From Sediminicola luteus (GTDB lineage: Bacteria; Bacteroidota; Bacteroidia; Flavobacteriales; Flavobacteriaceae): 64,000 nucleotides of DNA. Shown piece by piece: positions 18,588 to 27,461 of the stretch. The notes beneath the pieces are model-generated. The model made no database searches. It was not told where the DNA came from and was given only the letters and a program-made list of their open reading frames with translations. The DNA lies in contig NZ_NBWU01000001.1 in assembly GCF_002514735.1 (NCBI RefSeq), positions 310,001 to 374,000 of the forward strand, read 5' to 3'. A program made the translations under genes and the position numbers. Position 1 is the stretch's first letter. Each line of letters begins with the position of its first letter.

Positions 18588-19745
18588 TTATTCCAACCAA
18601 GACTGGTAATAGGTACCATCATCGAGATCCAATGCGGTTTGGGTAAGTTGAAGTGGCTTAAACGTATCGATCATAACGGCCAGCTCTAAGGTTTCTTTTT
18701 GTCCCACACTACGTTCATAAGCCCCCGGGTGTGGTCCATGCGGTATACCGGCCGGATGTAGGGAAATGAAGCCTTTGTCTACATGGTTACGGCTCATAAA
18801 ATCGCCATCGACATAATACAAGACCTCATCGGAATCTATGTTGGAGTGGTTATATGGGGCCGGAATGGCCTGGGGATGGTAATCGTATAAACGAGGCACA
18901 AAAGAACAGACCACAAAGGCATCAGTCTCAAAGGTTTGATGTATCGGTGGCGGCATATGCACCCGCCCCGTGATAGGCTCAAAATCGTGAATAGAAAAAC
19001 CGTAGGGGTAGTTATATCCGTCCCAACCAATAATATCGAAGGGATGGGAGGCGTAGACCAATTCGTGCAACATACCCTGCTTTTTGATCTTTAGGGTAAA
19101 ATCGCCAAATTCATCGTAGGTCCGCAAATTTTGGGGCAGCTTAAAATCGCGCTCACAGAAAGGTGAGTGTTCTAAATGTTGCCCAAACCAATTCCGATAG
19201 CGCTTGGGGGTATAAATAGGGCTATATGATTCGGTAATCAACAAACGATTGTCTTCCGCATCAAAATGGATTTGGTAAATCATTCCCCTGGGTACCAAAA
19301 GATAATCGCCATATTCGAACGGTATCTCGCCCAACATGGTTTTTAAGGTTCCCGTGCCCTTGTGCACGAAAATCAGTTCGTCGGCATCGGTGTTTTTATA
19401 AAAATAGTCGGTCATGGACTTGCGGGGGGCCGCTACGGCAATATGGCAATCACCGTTGAACAATACCACCTTCCTACTCTCAAGAAAATCGTCGGCAGGG
19501 TCTATATCGAAGCCTTTTAGCATACGGGAGGTTATGTTATTGGCCACAGCTGCCTTTGGGGACATATCAATGGCATCACCCACCGATTTTACCATAGTGG
19601 GCCTATGCACATGGTACATTAAAGACGACATACCATCGAATCCTATGGTACCGAACAGTTGCTCGTAATATAGGTTACCATCTGGTTTTTTGAAGGTAGT
19701 ATGGCGTTTATGTGGGATCTTTCCCAAAGTATGATAGAGTGGCAT
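18588..19745 (-). CDS. hmgA: Homogentisate 1,2-dioxygenase
   Basis: Opens the ring of homogentisate to maleylacetoacetate in tyrosine and phenylalanine degradation. The 385-residue cupin enzyme is somewhat shorter than the 430-450 of proteobacterial forms. Likely iron ligands lie in MPPPIHQTFE (about 307-316, H and E) and GIPHGPHPGAYE (about 347-358). The start LGKIPHKRHTTF is typical of the bacterial clade. It stands alone: no 4-hydroxyphenylpyruvate dioxygenase or fumarylacetoacetase gene is nearby. A related cupin dioxygenase is less likely. Confidence 0.88.
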   Translation of the reverse strand: MPLYHTLGKIPHKRHTTFKKPDGNLYYEQLFGTIGFDGMSSLMYHVHRPTMVKSVGDAIDMSPKAAVANNITSRMLKGFDIDPADDFLESRKVVLFNGDCHIAVAAPRKSMTDYFYKNTDADELIFVHKGTGTLKTMLGEIPFEYGDYLLVPRGMIYQIHFDAEDNRLLITESYSPIYTPKRYRNWFGQHLEHSPFCERDFKLPQNLRTYDEFGDFTLKIKKQGMLHELVYASHPFDIIGWDGYNYPYGFSIHDFEPITGRVHMPPPIHQTFETDAFVVCSFVPRLYDYHPQAIPAPYNHSNIDSDEVLYYVDGDFMSRNHVDKGFISLHPAGIPHGPHPGAYERSVGQKETLELAVMIDTFKPLQLTQTALDLDDGTYYQSWLE

Positions 19746-19897
19746 ACAAATCGAATTATTTATTCCTCAATAAAAATACGACAATGCGGCTATTCCATAA
19801 AAAAACCACAGAAAAATCACCCAAAATCACCGATTCATCAAGGAGCAAATAACCTTCACCTCTTACTTGCAAACTTAGGGCCCTCGCTAAAAGACAC

Positions 19898-19982
19898 AAA
19901 AAAAGCCCTCCATATGGAAAGCCTTTCATTGGAATTGCCATTTGCATGACAATCGAACATATTCCTTTCGGAATACAACACA
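19898..19982 (-). ncRNA. Candidate structured small RNA with three hairpins
   Basis: On the minus strand a TATCTTTG -7 element (19996-19989) is followed by three consecutive hairpins. Hairpin 1 is UAUUCC-GAAA-GGAAUA (19975-19960, GNRA loop, extendable by two wobble pairs). Hairpin 2 is UUGUCAU-GCAA-AUGGCAA (19952-19935, a second GNRA loop, one G-U pair). Hairpin 3 is an 11-pair stem with an AUAU loop (19926-19901, three G-U pairs) merging into seven U (19904-19898), an intrinsic terminator. The predicted RNA is about 85 nt. It does not match any RNA family I recognise, and no convincing -33 element is seen. This explains part of the 534-base gap between hmgA and usp. Confidence 0.5.
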
Positions 19983-19996
19983 ACAATACAAAGATA

Positions 19997-20279
19997 CGAT
20001 AAAGGTCACGTAATTGAACACCCAAAGCAAGAAAAAATAGGGTTAGGCCTATAGCCAGGCTAAACTTGATGTCTTAGACTAAAAGAGTACAGAACGTAGA
20101 GAAAAGACAACAAAAGCGTGAACACTTTCCGCGGCAATCCAAAAGATTATGGCGCGGAGCAACCGTTGAGTCGTTGAATGAAAGCATAAAACTTGGCTTA
20201 GCCAAAAGTCTATTACTTATATGCTAGGGGCGTAGCGTACTAATCGCTAACTAAAAAATACTTCAGGAGTAGGCTTTTG
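19997..20279. other. Non-coding stretch between the small RNA promoter and usp
   Basis: No convincing coding sequence. A short hairpin TTGGC-TTA-GCCAA at 20193-20205 is followed on the minus strand by a brief T-run and could weakly end the usp transcript. Confidence 0.4.
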
Positions 20280-21197
20280 TTAAATAAGCTCGTGTCCGTT
20301 AATCTCGGAATTTCGGTTTTCTTTTACATTTTTGGTCATGGAGGAGGCAGACATATCCATTTCAGGAATACTTAACAAGGGTACCTGGGTATGAAATGCG
20401 ATTCGTTTAACCACAGGCTCCCGGGTCATCTTCTCTACATAACTGTGCTGATAATTGAGCATGGCCAACAAATGCAGATCCAGTTCTTGGGAGAATACCT
20501 CTAGGGTACGAGATACCGAATTCAATTCGGAAACCGTATGTACATAGTGCTCAATATCGCCCAAATACTTGCGTAACATATTTAGGTTAAAACGCTGGAC
20601 TTCGGTAAGCGGTTCTATCTTATATTGTACGTAAACAATACGTAAGGTAGCCTTAAAAGTACGGGCCAATTCGATGACCGGTCTTAGTTCGCTTTCGGCA
20701 TAAAATCGGTTAAAATCGGTTGCGAAACCTATTTCCTTGGGGCAATCGAACTCAAAACCGGCCGGAATGGCCAAAACAGGACAGCCCTTAACACTTTTGA
20801 TCATACGCACGGTATTGCTTCCCATAAACACTTCCTCCAAACCGGAAGCCCCTTTGGTGCCCGTAACTACCAAATCAATATTGTATAACTCGACCACCTC
20901 TTTGATTTCCTCGATCAATAAATTAAAAGAAGAAATCGTATTAAAATGATGGTTGGCACATCCAAACTGTTCTTGCACCCGATTCACCAATCGTTGCAAC
21001 CCTTGCTCGGAAGAAGAACGGACCACATCGTCAACTTGACCGGAAGGGGTAGCCATAAAACGGCTATGGGCAATGGCCGGGGTATAGGTATTCAATAAAT
21101 GAAAGGTACATGGCTGGTCTTTATACAGCATTACCGCATACTTCACGGCGTTCCAAGCATTCTCGGAAAAGTCGGTAGGTAATAGGATATTTTTCAT
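20280..21197 (-). CDS. Universal stress protein, tandem UspA-like domains
   Basis: About 305 residues in two Usp-like halves. The first is clear: MKNILLPTDFSENAWNAVKY, and GTKGASGLEEVFMGSNTVRM for the nucleotide-binding loop. The second, from about residue 158 (CPKEIGFATDFNRFY), is more divergent and lacks a clean G-2X-G-9X-G loop. The start at 21197 gives the canonical Usp N-terminus; the longer frame to 21311 would run across the promoter. A TGAC-N4-GTCA site with a correctly spaced -7 element lies upstream, so Fnr control under low oxygen is inferred. The gene is downstream of the Fnr-type regulator on the same strand, separated by a terminator. Confidence 0.88.
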   Translation of the reverse strand: MKNILLPTDFSENAWNAVKYAVMLYKDQPCTFHLLNTYTPAIAHSRFMATPSGQVDDVVRSSSEQGLQRLVNRVQEQFGCANHHFNTISSFNLLIEEIKEVVELYNIDLVVTGTKGASGLEEVFMGSNTVRMIKSVKGCPVLAIPAGFEFDCPKEIGFATDFNRFYAESELRPVIELARTFKATLRIVYVQYKIEPLTEVQRFNLNMLRKYLGDIEHYVHTVSELNSVSRTLEVFSQELDLHLLAMLNYQHSYVEKMTREPVVKRIAFHTQVPLLSIPEMDMSASSMTKNVKENRNSEINGHELI

Positions 21198-21254
21198 TTG
21201 TTGGTCTAATACAAGGGAAGCCCTTAGTTGTTTTTCTTTTTTGACGGATGGGGG

Positions 21255-21297
21255 TAAAAGTAAATCCAACTTCCAGCTAAAACTATGACATATGTCA
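21255..21297 (-). promoter_or_regulatory. Fnr-type promoter of the universal stress protein gene
   Basis: TGACATATGTCA (21286-21297, a perfect 12-base palindrome) lies upstream of the -7 element TACTTTTA (21262-21255, minus strand). The distance from dyad centre to the first base of the -7 box is 29.5 bases, identical to the ccoI, ccoS and hemN promoters. This places the site near -41, the class II activator position. Confidence 0.75.
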
Positions 21298-21357
21298 GTT
21301 TTCCCCTTCAACCACTGGTTCTGAGCACTTAAGAAGTAACATTGAAGTTATAACGCA

Positions 21358-21382
21358 CAAAAAAGCCCGGCATAACCGGGCT
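21358..21382 (-). terminator. Intrinsic terminator of the fnr-type gene
   Basis: On the minus strand AGCCCGG-loop-CCGGGCT (21382-21364) is followed by six T. It lies 23 bases past the stop of the Crp/Fnr gene and separates it from usp. Confidence 0.85.
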
Positions 21383-21404
21383 CTATTTTTATTGACAAGA
21401 GTTA

Positions 21405-22097
21405 TTAAAAACCTTCAACCAGATCGCGTAAGGCTTTTTCTTCTAGAATTCCGATGCGCTTCCCGGAAATACGAAGCCAACCTTTCTTTTTGAATTCCGA
21501 TATAATACGAATGGCAGATTCGGTAGCCGTACCTACTACATTGGCAATATCTTCACGGGATAAGGTAAGCACCAAATAACCTTCGGCATCTTCCCCAAAA
21601 TAGTCTTTCAAGTACAAAAAGGCTTCTGCCATGCGTTGCTTTACATTTTTTTGGGACATATTTACGATAACATCGTCGGCCTCTTTTAAATCATGGGCCA
21701 TATGTCTTAAGATCTCTACGGTAAAGTCGGGGTTCTGTTTTAAAGAGTTCAAGATATGTTCTTTAGGCACGTAACACACCTCCATATCGCTCACGGCATG
21801 GGCACTTAGGTTAGAAAACTCTTCAGCAATAACCGAGCGTTGGCCCAACAATTCGCCCGTTGAAGCCAATTTTACGATCTGGTCTTTACCATTGGCCGAG
21901 AGCTTGGATAACTTAGACACCCCATTCCTAACGCAATACACTCCATTAAGTTTTTCCCCTTCTTCAAATAGAGGTTCCCCTTTTTTAATGGTTTTTACTT
22001 CTTTGGAATCTGAGACTTTTTTAAGTTCTTCCTTACTCATAGCCCTGAGTGCATTGAACTTACGCACTATACAATTTTCACATCTACTCATAGCCAA
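21405..22097 (-). CDS. Crp/Fnr-family regulator, probably oxygen-responsive
   Basis: About 230 residues. A cyclic-nucleotide-binding-like beta roll covers about residues 35-125. A C-terminal winged HTH has the recognition region LSREDIANVVGTATESAIRI, where the E and R of TESAIR occupy the positions that read the GA of TGA in E. coli FNR and CRP. Cysteines at 6 and 9 (CENC) plus C54 and C107 could bind an Fe-S cluster as in FNR; this is inference. It is divergent from ccoI, and matching TGAC-N4-GTCA sites precede usp, ccoI, ccoS and hemN, so it is the likely activator of the cbb3 and low-oxygen genes. A start two codons later is possible. Confidence 0.88.
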   Translation of the reverse strand: MAMSRCENCIVRKFNALRAMSKEELKKVSDSKEVKTIKKGEPLFEEGEKLNGVYCVRNGVSKLSKLSANGKDQIVKLASTGELLGQRSVIAEEFSNLSAHAVSDMEVCYVPKEHILNSLKQNPDFTVEILRHMAHDLKEADDVIVNMSQKNVKQRMAEAFLYLKDYFGEDAEGYLVLTLSREDIANVVGTATESAIRIISEFKKKGWLRISGKRIGILEEKALRDLVEGF

Positions 22098-22187
22098 GGA
22101 TTACCGTACCGTATAAAAATACGTTTTTTTAACATTTCTTAAACAGAATTTGTACATTTATATGCGTCCCAAATACTTTTCAGTACA

Positions 22188-22195
22188 CAAAGATA
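22188..22195 (-). promoter_or_regulatory. Candidate -7 element of the fnr-type gene
   Basis: TATCTTTG on the minus strand (22195-22188) matches TAnnTTTG and lies 90 bases before the annotated start codon. No clear -33 element was found. Confidence 0.4.
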
Positions 22196-22205
22196 CGTAA
22201 GAAAA

Positions 22206-22243
22206 CAGCTTTTCTCTGTAACGCGGGTAACAAAGAAAAGCTG
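22206..22243. repeat. 13-base inverted repeat between fnr and ccoI
   Basis: CAGCTTTTCTCTG (22206-22218) pairs with CAAAGAAAAGCTG (22231-22243) with one mismatch. The loop carries GTAAC twice, 4 bases apart. The right arm runs into the TGAC half-site of the ccoI promoter. No T-run follows on the plus strand, so an operator or RNA switch fits better than a terminator. Confidence 0.5.
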
Positions 22244-22284
22244 ACCGATGTCATATTTTTGCAAACAGGTCTTCTAGACCTTTG
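22242..22284 (+). promoter_or_regulatory. Fnr-type promoter of ccoI
   Basis: TGACCGATGTCA (22242-22253) is followed 29.5 bases from its centre by GACCTTTG (22277-22284), a TAnnTTTG variant with one mismatch. Spacing equals that of the usp, ccoS and hemN promoters. The expected transcription start is only about a dozen bases before the ATG. A second -7-like box (TATTTTTG, 22254-22261) sits too close to the dyad for activation. Confidence 0.65.
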
Positions 22285-22302
22285 CGTCAGGTATATTAGC
22301 AA

Positions 22303-24684
22303 ATGGAAAAACAAACCGACACATGTTTTCATTGTGGCGATGATTGCGGGGCGAAGCCTATCGTTTATGACGACAAACCATTTTGTTGTCACGGTTGCCA
22401 AACCGTATATAGCATCTTTGCCGGTAATGATTTGACGCATTTTTACGACATTCAGGCTGCGGCAGGTAGCACCCCCCAAGATATTAATGGTAAATTCGAT
22501 TTTCTAGACAATGAAGCTATAGTCGAAAGGCTTTTGGAGTTTAATGATGGTAATATACAGGTGGTTAACCTTTATATACCTATTATTCATTGTAGCTCGT
22601 GTATCTGGATTTTGGAAAACCTGAATAAACTGGCCCCGGGCATTGTACAGTCGCAAGTGAATTTCCCCAAGAAAACGGTGCGCATCACTTTTGCTTCGAA
22701 CGAAACCCATTTGAAGGGTCTCGTCGAAATGCTGGCCAAAATAGGTTATGAACCCTATATCTCCTTAGACGATTATGACAAGGGAAAAGAAAAGACCGAC
22801 CGAAGCCTAATCTATCAACTTGGTGTGGCCGGGTTCGCTTTCGGAAACGTGATGCTGCTCTCCTTTCCGGAGTATTTTGAAGTGGGCGAATATTGGCTCG
22901 AAAAATTCAAAGGAGTATTCCGGTGGATCATGTTCGCCTTCTCGGTACCCGTGGTCTTTTACGCGGGTAAAGACTATATGATATCTGCCTATAATGGGTT
23001 GCGTTCCAAAATATTGAATATAGATGTACCCATAGCCTTGGGTATACTCGTACTTTTCCTGCGCTCTACCGTAGAGATCATCTTCGATTGGGGCCAAGGC
23101 TTTTTCGACAGCCTAACCGGACTGGTGTTTTTCTTGTTGCTCGGGAAGTTCTTTCAACAAAAAACCTATTCCTTTCTCTCCTTTGAGCGCGATTATAAGT
23201 CTTATTTCCCTATAGCCATTACCCGGATAACGCCGGAAGGCAAGGAAGAACAGGCCCAAGTGTATGATATAGAAAAAGGAGATCGCATCCTTATTAGAAA
23301 TGGGGAACTGATTCCGGTAGACGGGATCTTGATCCACGGCAAGGCTACCATAGATTACAGTTTTGTAACCGGTGAAAGCGTTCCGGTCGAAAAACATTCG
23401 GGCGATAAACTTTTTGCCGGCGGAAAACAACTAGAAGGCGTTCTGGAAATGGATGCCCTGAAATCGGTGTCGCAAAGTTACCTCACCCAATTGTGGTCCA
23501 ATGCCGTTTTTCAACAAGAACAAGACGGATTTCAGACCCTTACCGACAGTATTGGGCGTAGGTTTACCCTTATCGTTCTCAGTATTGCCTTTATTGCCAC
23601 CGGCTATTGGCTTTATGCCGATCCCAGCAAGGCCATGAATGTTTTTACGGCTGTACTTATAATCGCCTGCCCATGTGCCATTGCCTTGGCCGCCCCTTTT
23701 ACTTTGGGCAATATGCTGCGTATTTTCGGCCGATTGAAATTTTATCTCAAAGATGCCCGTACCGTTGAAAAACTGGCCCAAATAGACACGGCTATTTTCG
23801 ATAAGACCGGTACTATAACCACAGCCCAAAAGACCCAGGCCAATTACGAAGGTATGGCCCTGACCGATGAAGAGTCGGTCTTACTCAAAAACACCCTGCG
23901 GGCCTCGAACCACCCCCTAAGCCGCAGTTTATATGCCCTGCTGGACGAACACGACATTATGACCCTGGACGATTACCAAGAGGTAGTAGGCAAAGGCATA
24001 CAAGGCACCAAGGCCTCTAAATCCATTAAAATTGGGTCGGCGGCTTTTGTAGGCGGTACAGTGAACGAACAAGCCAAAACTACTTCGGTTCACTTAAGTA
24101 CCGAAGCTGGTTATAAAGGGTGTTTTGTGTTCCAGAACCAATACAGAAATGGGGTAAAAGCAGTTTTTGACCAACTGGCCCAGCAGATGGAAGTGGCCGT
24201 ACTATCCGGTGATAACGACGGTGAAAAAGAACGGTTAAAATCCCTATTGCCCCCTGATACCCAAATGCATTTCAACCAAAAACCCGACGATAAATTGGGC
24301 TATGTGAAATGGCTGGAGGAACAAGGTCGTAAAGTACTTATGGTTGGCGACGGACTCAACGATGCCGGTGCCTTGGCACAAAGCCATGTGGGTATTGCCA
24401 TTTCGGAAAACGTGAACGTGTTCTCACCAGCCTGCGACGGCATATTGGATGCCAGTAAATTCCAATCGATCTACAAATACATTATGGCCTCTAAAAAGGC
24501 CGTAAGCATTATAAAGACAAGTTTCGTACTCTCGTTCCTATATAATATCGTAGGGCTATACTTTGCCGTAACCGGACAATTAGAACCCGTAATCGCGGCC
24601 ATTTTAATGCCCCTGAGCTCTATCAGCATTGTGGTTTTTACCACCGTGGCAACGAATATCCTAGGTAAAAAACTGGAACGATAA
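22303..24684 (+). CDS. ccoI: Copper-transporting P-type ATPase for cbb3 oxidase assembly
   Basis: Also called fixI: a copper-pumping P1B-type ATPase needed to metallate cbb3 oxidase. The 793-residue protein begins with a cysteine-rich metal-binding segment (CFHCGDDCG, then FCCHGCQTVY) typical of CcoI. An HMA-like domain with CSSC follows near 98. It has the membrane CPC motif C456-P457-C458, phosphorylation site D500 in DKTGT, and the VGDGLNDAGAL hinge. Eight hydrophobic segments are visible. It is divergent from the Fnr-type regulator and followed after 160 bases by ccoS. Confidence 0.95.
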   Translation: MEKQTDTCFHCGDDCGAKPIVYDDKPFCCHGCQTVYSIFAGNDLTHFYDIQAAAGSTPQDINGKFDFLDNEAIVERLLEFNDGNIQVVNLYIPIIHCSSCIWILENLNKLAPGIVQSQVNFPKKTVRITFASNETHLKGLVEMLAKIGYEPYISLDDYDKGKEKTDRSLIYQLGVAGFAFGNVMLLSFPEYFEVGEYWLEKFKGVFRWIMFAFSVPVVFYAGKDYMISAYNGLRSKILNIDVPIALGILVLFLRSTVEIIFDWGQGFFDSLTGLVFFLLLGKFFQQKTYSFLSFERDYKSYFPIAITRITPEGKEEQAQVYDIEKGDRILIRNGELIPVDGILIHGKATIDYSFVTGESVPVEKHSGDKLFAGGKQLEGVLEMDALKSVSQSYLTQLWSNAVFQQEQDGFQTLTDSIGRRFTLIVLSIAFIATGYWLYADPSKAMNVFTAVLIIACPCAIALAAPFTLGNMLRIFGRLKFYLKDARTVEKLAQIDTAIFDKTGTITTAQKTQANYEGMALTDEESVLLKNTLRASNHPLSRSLYALLDEHDIMTLDDYQEVVGKGIQGTKASKSIKIGSAAFVGGTVNEQAKTTSVHLSTEAGYKGCFVFQNQYRNGVKAVFDQLAQQMEVAVLSGDNDGEKERLKSLLPPDTQMHFNQKPDDKLGYVKWLEEQGRKVLMVGDGLNDAGALAQSHVGIAISENVNVFSPACDGILDASKFQSIYKYIMASKKAVSIIKTSFVLSFLYNIVGLYFAVTGQLEPVIAAILMPLSSISIVVFTTVATNILGKKLER

Positions 24685-24783
24685 TGCGAAAAATCGAAAA
24701 GAACAACCAAGTGGTTTCGATCCGATTCCTTAGCACCAAGGAATCGTACGGAACACATCAAAAATAGAATATAGATTAAAAGC

Positions 24784-24826
24784 TGATAAAAGTCATTTTT
24801 TCAGGTGGGCCCTGAATGTAGTTTTA
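24784..24826 (+). promoter_or_regulatory. Fnr-type promoter of the ccoS-ccoNO operon
   Basis: TGATAAAAGTCA (24784-24795; TGAT variant of the half-site) has its centre 29.5 bases before the -7 box TAGTTTTA (24819-24826). Geometry is identical to usp and hemN. The site places oxidase expression under the neighbouring regulator. Confidence 0.65.
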
Positions 24827-24844
24827 CAGCGAATTTGTGGAAGT

Positions 24845-25060
24845 ATGAGTGTCATTTATCTATTACTGGCGGTGAGTATCACCGTTGCGGTCATTTTCTT
24901 TGCCGCTTTCGTATTGTCCGTGAGGTCAGGGCAATACGACGACTCTTACACCCCCTCGGTACGTATGCTTTTTGACGACGAACTGGTTAGCGAGCCCGGT
25001 TCAAAAGCCCCTGCCGAAAACCCAAAAAACGTTCCAGCTAACTCTAAAATAAAAGTTTAA
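24845..25060 (+). CDS. ccoS: cbb3-type cytochrome oxidase assembly protein
   Basis: A 71-residue membrane protein with a single N-terminal helix (LLLAVSITVAVIFFAAFVL), followed by the conserved AFVLSVRSGQYDD region and a short acidic tail. CcoS is needed to insert redox cofactors into the catalytic subunit. It ends 10 bases before ccoNO. Confidence 0.92.
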   Translation: MSVIYLLLAVSITVAVIFFAAFVLSVRSGQYDDSYTPSVRMLFDDELVSEPGSKAPAENPKNVPANSKIKV

Positions 25061-25070
25061 AATTGTAATT

Positions 25071-27248
25071 ATGGAAGTACAACAGTTCTATTACGATAAT
25101 AAAATCGTAAAAAAATTCCTCTACGCCACCATGCTGTGGGGTGTGGTCGGAATGTTGGTTGGGCTTATCCTAGCCTTTATGTTTTTGTTCCCCAACCTCA
25201 CCGATGGCATTTCGTGGTTGAGCTTTGGTCGTTTGCGCCCCTTGCACACCAACGCCGTGATCTTCGCCTTCGTAGGGAACGCTATTTTTGCCGGGGTCTA
25301 CTACTCCACCCAACGCTTGCTCAAAGCCCGTATGTTCAGCGATGCTTTGAGTAATTTTAATTTCTGGGGATGGCAGGCCATTATTGTAGCAGCTGCGGTA
25401 ACACTTCCATTAGGGTACTCTACCTCTAAGGAATATGCCGAGTTGGAGTGGCCTATCGATATTGCCATTGCCGTGGTATGGGTAGCCTTTGGCTGGAACC
25501 TTATCGGAACCTTGTTACGCAGACGCCAACGTCATATGTACGTAGCCATTTGGTTCTATTTGGCCACCTTCGTAACCGTTGCGGTACTCCACATCTTTAA
25601 CAGTCTCGAGCTTCCGGTTAGTGCGCTTAAGTCGTATTCGGTTTATGCTGGGGTACAAGATGCCTTAGTACAATGGTGGTACGGCCACAATGCGGTAGCG
25701 TTTTTCCTTACAACACCCTTTTTAGGTCTGATGTATTATTTCGTGCCTAAAGCAGCCGATAGACCTATTTACTCTTACCGATTATCCATCGTTCACTTCT
25801 GGTCCTTGATCTTTATCTATATCTGGGCCGGACCCCACCACTTGTTATATACTTCCTTGCCCGATTGGGCCCAAAACCTTGGGGTTACCTTCTCGGTAAT
25901 GCTTATCGCACCATCTTGGGGTGGTATGATCAATGGTCTTTTAACCTTACGTGGTGCTTGGGACCGTGTACGTACGAACCCAACACTTAAATTTATGGTG
26001 GTCGCTATTACCGGTTATGGTATGGCCACTTTCGAAGGCCCTATGCTTTCGCTTAAAAACGTTAACGCCATTGCCCACTTCAGTGACTGGATCATTGCCC
26101 ACGTTCACGTTGGTGCCTTGGCCTGGAACGGTTTCCTAACCTTTGGTATGATCTACTGGTTGGTGCCGAAAATGTTCAAGACCAAATTACATTCGGTGCC
26201 GATGGCCAACCTGCACTTCTGGATCGGTACTTTGGGTATTATCCTTTACGCCCTTCCGATGTACGTGGCCGGATTTACCCAAGCCTTGATGTGGAAAGAC
26301 TTTAACCCAGATGGTACTTTGGTTTACGGTAACTTCTTGGAAACCGTTAACGAAATCATTCCAATGTACTGGATGCGAGCCATAGGTGGTACCATGTTCT
26401 TGGTTGGTATGATCATTATGATCGTTAACGTAATCATCACCATCAAAAAAGGAAGTCAGGTAGAAGACGAATTGGCCGAGGCCCCAGCCTTGACCAAGGT
26501 TTCCAAAAGAAGGGTATTGGGCGAAACTTTCCATACTTGGTTAGAGCGTAAGCCTGTTCAGTTGACCGTTTTGGCCACCATTACCATTTTGATCGGGGGC
26601 GCCATTCAGATTATTCCGACCATATTGGTAAAATCGAACATTCCGACCATTACTAGTGTAAAACCTTATACACCACTTGAATTGGAAGGTCGTGACCTTT
26701 ATATTAGAGAAGGTTGTGTGGGTTGTCACTCTCAAATGATCCGTCCATTCCGTTCAGAGGTTGAGCGTTACGGCGAGTACTCCAAAGCTGGGGAATATGT
26801 ATACGACCACCCTTTCCTATGGGGTAGTAAACGTACCGGTCCCGATTTAATGCGTATCGGTGGTAAGTACTCCGACAACTGGCACTTAAACCATATGTAC
26901 GATCCGCAAAGTACCTCTTCAGGCTCCATAATGCCAGCTTACCAATGGTTGATTGAAAATGAGCACGACCGTAGCGATGTACAAGCCAAAATGGAGGCTA
27001 TGGTTACCTTAGGTGTACCTTATACCGAAGAGGACATTGCCAATGCTCCTGCCCATATGGCCGCACAAGCCGAACAGATAGAAAAGAACCTGTATTCCGA
27101 TCCAGACTTTGCCAAAAGTTACGAGGACAGCAAAAACCAAGCTGCTGCCAGTGGAGAACCTTTCGTTCAAATGCGGGATAGGGAAATCGTATCCTTGATT
27201 GCTTACTTACAGCGTTTGGGAACCGATATCAAGATTAAGGAAAACTAA
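25071..27248 (+). CDS. ccoN-ccoO: cbb3-type cytochrome c oxidase, fused subunits I and II
   Basis: A 725-residue fusion of the catalytic subunit CcoN (about 1-490, twelve membrane helices, with HHLLYTSLPDWAQ and HFSDWIIAHVHVGA carrying haem and copper histidines) and the monohaem cytochrome CcoO (from about 500). The CcoO haem site is C549-V-G-C552-H553 in REGCVGCHSQMIRPF. In proteobacteria the two subunits are separate genes; the fused form is characteristic of Bacteroidetes. It reduces O2 to water at low oxygen tension with proton pumping. ccoQ follows 18 bases later. Confidence 0.96.
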   Translation: MEVQQFYYDNKIVKKFLYATMLWGVVGMLVGLILAFMFLFPNLTDGISWLSFGRLRPLHTNAVIFAFVGNAIFAGVYYSTQRLLKARMFSDALSNFNFWGWQAIIVAAAVTLPLGYSTSKEYAELEWPIDIAIAVVWVAFGWNLIGTLLRRRQRHMYVAIWFYLATFVTVAVLHIFNSLELPVSALKSYSVYAGVQDALVQWWYGHNAVAFFLTTPFLGLMYYFVPKAADRPIYSYRLSIVHFWSLIFIYIWAGPHHLLYTSLPDWAQNLGVTFSVMLIAPSWGGMINGLLTLRGAWDRVRTNPTLKFMVVAITGYGMATFEGPMLSLKNVNAIAHFSDWIIAHVHVGALAWNGFLTFGMIYWLVPKMFKTKLHSVPMANLHFWIGTLGIILYALPMYVAGFTQALMWKDFNPDGTLVYGNFLETVNEIIPMYWMRAIGGTMFLVGMIIMIVNVIITIKKGSQVEDELAEAPALTKVSKRRVLGETFHTWLERKPVQLTVLATITILIGGAIQIIPTILVKSNIPTITSVKPYTPLELEGRDLYIREGCVGCHSQMIRPFRSEVERYGEYSKAGEYVYDHPFLWGSKRTGPDLMRIGGKYSDNWHLNHMYDPQSTSSGSIMPAYQWLIENEHDRSDVQAKMEAMVTLGVPYTEEDIANAPAHMAAQAEQIEKNLYSDPDFAKSYEDSKNQAAASGEPFVQMRDREIVSLIAYLQRLGTDIKIKEN

Positions 27249-27266
27249 CAAAGAAAACGATTCAAC

Positions 27267-27440
27267 ATGTTAAAGTTCATTAAAGGTCATATGGAGAGTA
27301 TGGAGGGCATAGCCACCTACCCCATGATATCGTTGTTGATTTTCTTTGCCTTCTTCGTAGTTCTTTTTTGGTGGGTATTCACCGCCAAAAAAGACTATAT
27401 CGAAAAAGTGAGCAACCTACCCTTAGAAGACGAAAACTAA
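27267..27440 (+). CDS. ccoQ: cbb3 oxidase subunit IV-like small membrane protein
   Basis: A 57-residue open frame between ccoNO and ccoP with one membrane helix (MISLLIFFAFFVVLFWWVFT), followed by KKDYIEKVSNLPLEDEN. Position, length and topology match CcoQ, which stabilises the oxidase. The start ATG at 27267 lies 18 bases after the ccoNO stop, and ccoP follows 21 bases after its own stop. Confidence 0.85.
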   Translation: MLKFIKGHMESMEGIATYPMISLLIFFAFFVVLFWWVFTAKKDYIEKVSNLPLEDEN

Positions 27441-27461
27441 CTTAAGTAAAAACCAATACAG

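Noticed and set aside
19756-20025. Open frame of 89 codons on the minus strand after usp
   Set aside because: Odd composition, no family resemblance, and it spans the hairpins and terminator of the candidate small RNA.
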